Shown here: positions 6,783 through 10,468 of the stretch, piece by piece
Layout: each line of letters begins with the position of its first letter
How positions within the stretch are numbered: the first letter of the stretch is position 1
Assembly (NCBI GenBank): GCA_029858845.1
Contig: JAOUEG010000045.1
Span: forward strand, 1-10,468
Direction of reading: 5' to 3'
Source of the DNA: Chloroflexota bacterium
GTDB taxonomy: Bacteria > Chloroflexota > Limnocylindria > Limnocylindrales > CSP1-4
Length of the DNA: 10,468 nt
The notes under the pieces: model-generated
Databases searched by the model: none
Told to the model about the DNA's origin: nothing
What the model saw: only the letters and a program-made list of their open reading frames with translations
Made by a program: the position numbers and the translations under genes

Positions 6783-9472
6783 CGCGCCCTCCCGGCGATC
6801 TGCGGCGGCACGTCCCTGGTACCGGGCACCGGGGCGACTTCGGTGGGATCCCCGTGTCCGCGATCGAGGTGAGCCAGCCTTGGCACCGCCGCCCGAGCGG
6901 CGGCGGAATCGCGCATCGGGAGTCTCGTTCGACGGACGCCGTCGAACCGGTAGAGCGCCTCGGCGACGGCCGCTGCCGTCGGCACCAGACAGGCCTCTCC
7001 GACACCCTTGGCCCCGAGCGGGCCCTCCGGCTGGGGCTCCTCGATCAGGATCGTCTCGACCGGGGGCATCCCGGCGGCCGGGATGATCCCGAGCGACTTG
7101 AGGGTATCCGTGATCGGTACGCCGTCACGAACCTCGAACTCCTCGCTGAGCGCCTGGCCCAGGCCCATGTGGATCCCGCCCACGACCTGGCCCTCCGCGA
7201 GCGTCCGGTTCAGGACGCGCCCGACGTCGTGGGCCGCGACGATCCTGTCGATCCGCCCCTTCTCATCGAGGACGACGACCTGGGTCGCCCAGCCGAACGC
7301 GAAGTGGGTGACCGGCTCCCTGGCATCGTCGTCCAGCGCGGTCGTCCAGTCGATCGCCACCTCGCCGCTGAACTCGCGGCCGGCCAATGCGGACGGTGGA
7401 CGGCCCTCAAGGGCGGTCCGAAGCGATCGGGCGGCCTCGAGGACCGCACGGCCGCCGAGCATCGTGGCACGCGACGCCGTCGTCTGGCCGGTGTCCAGCT
7501 CGCGCTCGGTGTCGACGACGACCTTGACGTTGCGCAGGGGGATGCCGAGTTCCGACGACGCGAGTTGCGCCAGCACCGTGTGGCAACCCTGGCCCATCTC
7601 TGACCATGAGTGGTAGAGGGTGATCGTGCCGTCCGCCTCAGGCCGGATGATCGCCCGCCCGTACTCCGTCATCCCGTTCCCGATCCCGACGTTCTTGACG
7701 CCGCATGCGATCCCCGCCAACGGGGCCGCTCGATAGGCATCGCGGACGGCGAGTAGCGTCTTCCGCAGGCCGACGCCGGGACCCAGGCGCTGGCCCGTCG
7801 CGAATCGGTCGCCGACGTCCAGCGCATTGCGCCAACGCATCTCCCAGCCGTCGATGCCCACCCGTTCGGCGAGTCGATCCAGCATGCCCTCGATGGCGAA
7901 CGCGGTCTGGTTGACGCCGAAGCCGCGCATCGCGCCGGACGGCGGATTGTTCGTATGGACCGCCAGGGCCTCGATGTCCAGGTTCGGCACGCTGTATGGA
8001 CCGCAGGCGTGGCCCGCGGCCCGTTCGAGGACCTTCATCCCGACGCTGGCATAGGCGCCGTTGTCGCCGACGATCCGGGCACGGACGGCGACCAGGCGCC
8101 CGTCGGGGTCGCAGCCCACGGTGTAGTCCATCCAGAACGGATGGCGCTTGGGGTGGAGCCGCAGGCTCTCGCGGCGACTGAGCGAGAGCAGGACCGGGCG
8201 CCCGGTCCGCCACGCCAGCAGGGCGGCCTGGCCCTGCACGCTCAGGTCCTCCTTGCCACCGAAGGCGCCGCCGGCTGATACCTGGGTCACGCGGACCTCC
8301 GCGGTCTCCAGCCCGAGCAGCGAGGCGACCTGGCGTCGATCGTCCCACGCACCCTGGCCGGGCGAGTACAGGTGCAGCCGGGGACCCGCTTCCCCCTCGA
8401 CCGGAACCGCGAGGCAGGCCTCCGGCTCCAGGAACGCGTGCTCGATCCGCCCGGTGCGGAACGTCTCCGTCACGACATGCGCTGCGGCCGCCAACGCCGA
8501 TTCGACATCGCCGGACTGCAGGATCGTCCGCGACAGTAGGTTGCCGTCCTCGTGCAGCCGTGGGGCATCGGCGGCCAGCGCGTCGAACGGATCCGTGATC
8601 GGCGCCAGGACGTCGTACTCGACCTCGATGAGAGCGGCGGCCTCGCGCGCGGCGCGTCGGGTCGTGGCCGCCACGGCGGCTAGGACGTCGCCGACGCAGC
8701 GGGTCGTCTCGCCCGGGGCAACGAAGACCGGCCAGTCGGCGCGGATCAACCCCTGGAAACGTTCGCCGGGAACATCGGCGGCGGTGATGACGGCCGCGAC
8801 GCCCGGGTACGCCGCCGCGTTGGAGGTATCGATCCGACGCACCGTCGCGCGCGGATGATCGCTGAAGCGGAGGGCCCCGTGCAGCATGCCGGGAGCCTGC
8901 AGGTCCGCCACGAATGGCTTGTCCCCGAGGGCGAGATCCCTCGCCTCGTACCGAACGGCGCGCGAGCCGGCGGCGCGACGACGGTCCGGCGCCGGGATCG
9001 ATCCGGCCCCGCGGCGATAGGCGGCGACGAGTTCGATGGCCTCGGCGATGGGGAGATAGCCGGTGCAGCGGCAGAGGTTGCCGGCCAGCGTCCGGAGGAC
9101 CGCCTGGTGGGTCGGAGCCGGATCGCGGTGGAGCAGGGCCTCGGCCTTCATGATGACGCCGGGCGAGCAGAATCCGCATTGCGACGCTCCGGTCGCGATG
9201 AACGCACTGGCCCATTGGGCCCTCGCCTGCGTCGAGAGGCCGGACGGCGTTGTGACCAGCCTTCCTGCCAGTCGTTCAGCGGGCTGAGCGCAGGTCACGA
9301 CGGCGCGCTCGTCAACGAGGACGGTGCAGGCCCCGCAGGATCCCTCGGGTGCGCACCCGTCCTTCGGGCCGCGCAGACCCAGCTCGTCCCGGAGCACGTC
9401 CAGGACGCTCATGCCCGGCTCGACCGCCACGGAGACCGCGCGGCCGTTCAGCGTGAACGCCAACTGAGCCAT
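6779..9472 (-). CDS. Xanthine dehydrogenase-type molybdenum hydroxylase, fused [2Fe-2S] and Mo-cofactor domains (selenium-dependent/XdhD-like)
   Basis: This 897-residue protein hydroxylates, by family, a purine or other N-heterocycle using water. The plant-type [2Fe-2S] domain carries C40, C46, C49 and C61. The second, helical [2Fe-2S] domain has CGFC (99-102) and CRC (134-136). A short linker (about 150-180) stands where an FAD domain would sit in complete xanthine dehydrogenase. The Mo domain then runs to about residue 860: hammerhead start around 180-290, GGAFGGKED (401-409), MRGFGVNQ (Arg516), EMGQGCHT (625-632) and GAKGVGEACLVP, with Glu826 as the catalytic base. This two-part fusion without FAD is typical of selenium-dependent molybdenum hydroxylases found beside ssnA. 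Intact cysteines set it apart from E. coli XdhD, whose FeS region is degenerate. ATG 9472 follows GAGG with 8 nt spacing. It is first in the operon. Selenium use is inferred from family only. A tail of about 35 residues has no recognisable domain. Confidence 0.88.
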   Translation of the reverse strand: MAQLAFTLNGRAVSVAVEPGMSVLDVLRDELGLRGPKDGCAPEGSCGACTVLVDERAVVTCAQPAERLAGRLVTTPSGLSTQARAQWASAFIATGASQCGFCSPGVIMKAEALLHRDPAPTHQAVLRTLAGNLCRCTGYLPIAEAIELVAAYRRGAGSIPAPDRRRAAGSRAVRYEARDLALGDKPFVADLQAPGMLHGALRFSDHPRATVRRIDTSNAAAYPGVAAVITAADVPGERFQGLIRADWPVFVAPGETTRCVGDVLAAVAATTRRAAREAAALIEVEYDVLAPITDPFDALAADAPRLHEDGNLLSRTILQSGDVESALAAAAHVVTETFRTGRIEHAFLEPEACLAVPVEGEAGPRLHLYSPGQGAWDDRRQVASLLGLETAEVRVTQVSAGGAFGGKEDLSVQGQAALLAWRTGRPVLLSLSRRESLRLHPKRHPFWMDYTVGCDPDGRLVAVRARIVGDNGAYASVGMKVLERAAGHACGPYSVPNLDIEALAVHTNNPPSGAMRGFGVNQTAFAIEGMLDRLAERVGIDGWEMRWRNALDVGDRFATGQRLGPGVGLRKTLLAVRDAYRAAPLAGIACGVKNVGIGNGMTEYGRAIIRPEADGTITLYHSWSEMGQGCHTVLAQLASSELGIPLRNVKVVVDTERELDTGQTTASRATMLGGRAVLEAARSLRTALEGRPPSALAGREFSGEVAIDWTTALDDDAREPVTHFAFGWATQVVVLDEKGRIDRIVAAHDVGRVLNRTLAEGQVVGGIHMGLGQALSEEFEVRDGVPITDTLKSLGIIPAAGMPPVETILIEEPQPEGPLGAKGVGEACLVPTAAAVAEALYRFDGVRRTRLPMRDSAAARAAVPRLAHLDRGHGDPTEVAPVPGTRDVPPQIAGRAR

Positions 9473-9527
9473 ATCGCCTGCCTCATGGCGGCCATCCGGC
9501 CCTATCCCGAGGGTCTGCCTCTTCGAC

Positions 9528-9533
9528 AGCATA
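9528..9533 (-). promoter_or_regulatory. Candidate -10 box (TATGCT) for the molybdenum hydroxylase operon
   Basis: TATGCT on the minus strand lies about 55 nt before ATG 9472 and would give a leader near 49 nt that contains the Shine-Dalgarno GAGG. It overlaps an in-frame ATG at 9532. If this is the promoter, that longer start (20 more residues) cannot be used. No convincing -35 box is seen, and I see no TANNNT box for the divergent PLP gene in the rest of the gap (9473-9659). Confidence 0.35.
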
Positions 9534-9647
9534 GGAGCGCCCTTCACCGGCGGGAGCCTGCTGTTGGTCCCGTCCTTTGGGCCCGTTCGGACCCCCGAGC
9601 GGATCGGCCACGACCGCTCCAAAGAGACACGGGTCGCGGGCCAGGAC

Positions 9648-9653
9648 GGAGGG
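9648..9653 (+). promoter_or_regulatory. Ribosome binding site choosing GTG 9660 for the PLP enzyme
   Basis: GGAGGG is followed by 6 nt and then GTG at 9660. The in-frame ATG at 9687 has a purine-rich CGGGAG touching it with no spacer, which is a poor site. The GTG is therefore the better start and adds nine residues. Confidence 0.6.
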
Positions 9654-9659
9654 CAGGTC

Positions 9660-10468
9660 GTGCGCCGACTGGGTCTCGAGCGGGAGATGGTGGATCCAGC
9701 GGCATTCGAACGCGCCGCCGCCCGGTTCCGCGAGGCCGGCGTCCTGCTGCCGACGTTCGCCCAGCTGGCGGACCCGTCCCGCATCCCGCCGGTCGTGCGC
9801 GACCACCTGGCCGCGGTGGATCCGGACGCACCGGACCCGCTCAACCTGTTCCGTGCCCACTGGTTCAATGGTCCGGACCGGCGGAGCGTCGTCGATACGC
9901 CGGCCCACGTGGTCCTGCCTCCCGAGCTGACGGGTGTCGCGGCACGGATCGTGGTCCTGCTGGGCGATCACTTCCCGATGATCCGCTCCCACAAGGTCCT
10001 GGCGGCGTATGGCTGCCTGGTGCCGCGGCTCGTCACCGGCCAGTTCGATCCGGTCACCCAACGGGCGGTCTGGCCATCCACCGGCAACTACTGTCGAGGC
10101 GGCGTCGCCATCTCGCGCATCCTCGGCTGCCGAGGGGTCGCGGTCCTGCCGGAGGGCATGAGCCAGGAGCGCTTCGACTGGCTCGCCGAGTGGGTGACGG
10201 ACCCCGGCGACATCATCCGAACGCCGGGCACCGAGAGCAACGTCAAAGAGATCTACGACCGCTGCGCCGAGCTCGACCGCGAGCCGGGTACGGTGATCTT
10301 CAACCAGTTCTCCGAGTTCGGGAACCATATCGCCCACTACGCCATCACCGGCCGGGCCGTGGAGGCCGTCCTCCAGCGGCTCTCCGCCGACCACCCGAGC
10401 ATCCGGCTCCGTGCGTTCGTGTCGGCGACCGGCTCGGCCGGGACGATCGGCGCCGGGGACTATCTCCG
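9660..10468 (+). CDS. PLP-dependent fold-type II enzyme (cysteine synthase/diaminopropionate ammonia-lyase-like), 3' truncated by window edge
   Basis: 269 codons are visible, with no stop before the right edge. Related proteins, as I recall, are about 450 residues. RFREAGVLLPTFAQLADPS opens the conserved part. SHKVLAAYG (110-118) holds the likely Schiff-base Lys112. PSTGNYCRGG (139-148) is the substrate/cofactor loop of fold-type II enzymes. LPEGMSQERFDWL, TPGTESNVKEIYD and FNQFSEFGN follow. SATGSAGTIGAGDYL (255-269) looks like the glycine-rich PLP-phosphate loop. I know this as the family annotated 'pyridoxal-5-phosphate-dependent protein subunit beta', often found with ssnA, ygeW and molybdenum hydroxylase genes. 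No reaction is established to my knowledge, but a lyase acting on an amino acid such as 2,3-diaminopropionate (as YgeX does) is plausible. It is divergent from the molybdenum hydroxylase operon across 187 bp. Start chosen by Shine-Dalgarno; ATG 9687 is the alternative. Confidence 0.83.
   Translation, partial: MRRLGLEREMVDPAAFERAAARFREAGVLLPTFAQLADPSRIPPVVRDHLAAVDPDAPDPLNLFRAHWFNGPDRRSVVDTPAHVVLPPELTGVAARIVVLLGDHFPMIRSHKVLAAYGCLVPRLVTGQFDPVTQRAVWPSTGNYCRGGVAISRILGCRGVAVLPEGMSQERFDWLAEWVTDPGDIIRTPGTESNVKEIYDRCAELDREPGTVIFNQFSEFGNHIAHYAITGRAVEAVLQRLSADHPSIRLRAFVSATGSAGTIGAGDYL

Noticed and set aside
5358..6872. Long plus-strand open frame (504 codons) opposite ssnA
   Set aside because: It is a shadow frame rich in Arg, Asp and Gly without motifs, whereas the minus strand carries all SsnA metal-site residues.
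9575..9624. CTTTGG ... CCAAAG inverted repeat and GGTCC ... GGACC pair in the divergent gap as an operator
   Set aside because: The arms are only 5-6 bp and widely or irregularly spaced, which is expected by chance in this composition.
9473..9868. Longer N-terminus for the molybdenum hydroxylase (start at 9868 or 9532)
   Set aside because: The extension overlaps the real PLP gene on the other strand and has Ser/Arg-rich, non-homologous sequence. The [2Fe-2S] domain begins at ATG 9472 with a usable GAGG. The ATG at 9532 coincides with a candidate -10 box.
9483..10394. Minus-strand open frame of 303 codons at the right end
   Set aside because: It is antisense to the PLP enzyme, whose conserved blocks are continuous on the plus strand, and it shows no domain features.
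1..10468. CRISPR array, tRNA, rRNA, riboswitch, insertion sequence or prophage
   Set aside because: I saw no regularly spaced direct repeats, no tRNA-like cloverleaf in the gaps, no transposase or integrase, and no terminal inverted repeats with target duplications.

Overview
This is a high-GC window (about 70% G+C by eye) with compact bacterial operons. It suggests a free-living high-GC bacterium such as a Chloroflexota or Actinomycetota lineage, but no rRNA or clade marker is present, so the taxonomy stays open. Candidate -10 boxes of the form TA(G/C/T)GCT lie very close to two start codons, which would fit the leaderless or short-leader transcription common in such lineages. I see no tRNA, rRNA, CRISPR array, insertion sequence or transposase.

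Layout. Positions 1-99 (minus) hold the first 33 codons of a zinc-type alcohol dehydrogenase/quinone oxidoreductase running off the left edge. Divergent from it, 358-2933 (plus) is a two-gene operon: a fused ADP-forming acyl-CoA synthetase overlapping by ATGA with a hotdog-fold 3-aminoacyl-CoA ammonia-lyase (Kal type). Convergent to it on the minus strand are an SRPBCC protein (2973-3470) and a GNAT acetyltransferase (3634-4179). Upstream of these lies a tightly coupled minus-strand operon, transcribed from about 9520 down to 4207: a molybdenum hydroxylase with fused [2Fe-2S] and Mo domains, then an SsnA-type aminohydrolase, then a PreA/dihydroorotate-dehydrogenase-like flavoprotein with a C-terminal 2x[4Fe-4S] ferredoxin domain. 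Both junctions are 4-bp ATGA overlaps. Divergent from this operon, a fold-type II PLP enzyme (9660 to the right edge) begins at a GTG that has a good Shine-Dalgarno.

How the genes may work together. A molybdenum hydroxylase, SsnA and a fold-type II PLP lyase recall the purine/uric-acid and 'selenium-dependent molybdenum hydroxylase' clusters of anaerobes and enterobacteria (xdhD, ssnA, ygeX, ygeW, ygfK). Here the set comes with a PreA-like reductase in place of the large YgfK, and a nearby operon that could make or consume CoA thioesters of beta-amino acids. I infer a pathway for an N-heterocycle: hydroxylation, hydrolytic deamination or ring opening, reduction, and PLP- and CoA-dependent nitrogen removal. 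The PreA-like protein lacks the usual catalytic Cys/Ser motif, and neither redox protein has an FAD/NAD module in the window, so both substrate and electron acceptor are open. This is the most interesting part of the window.
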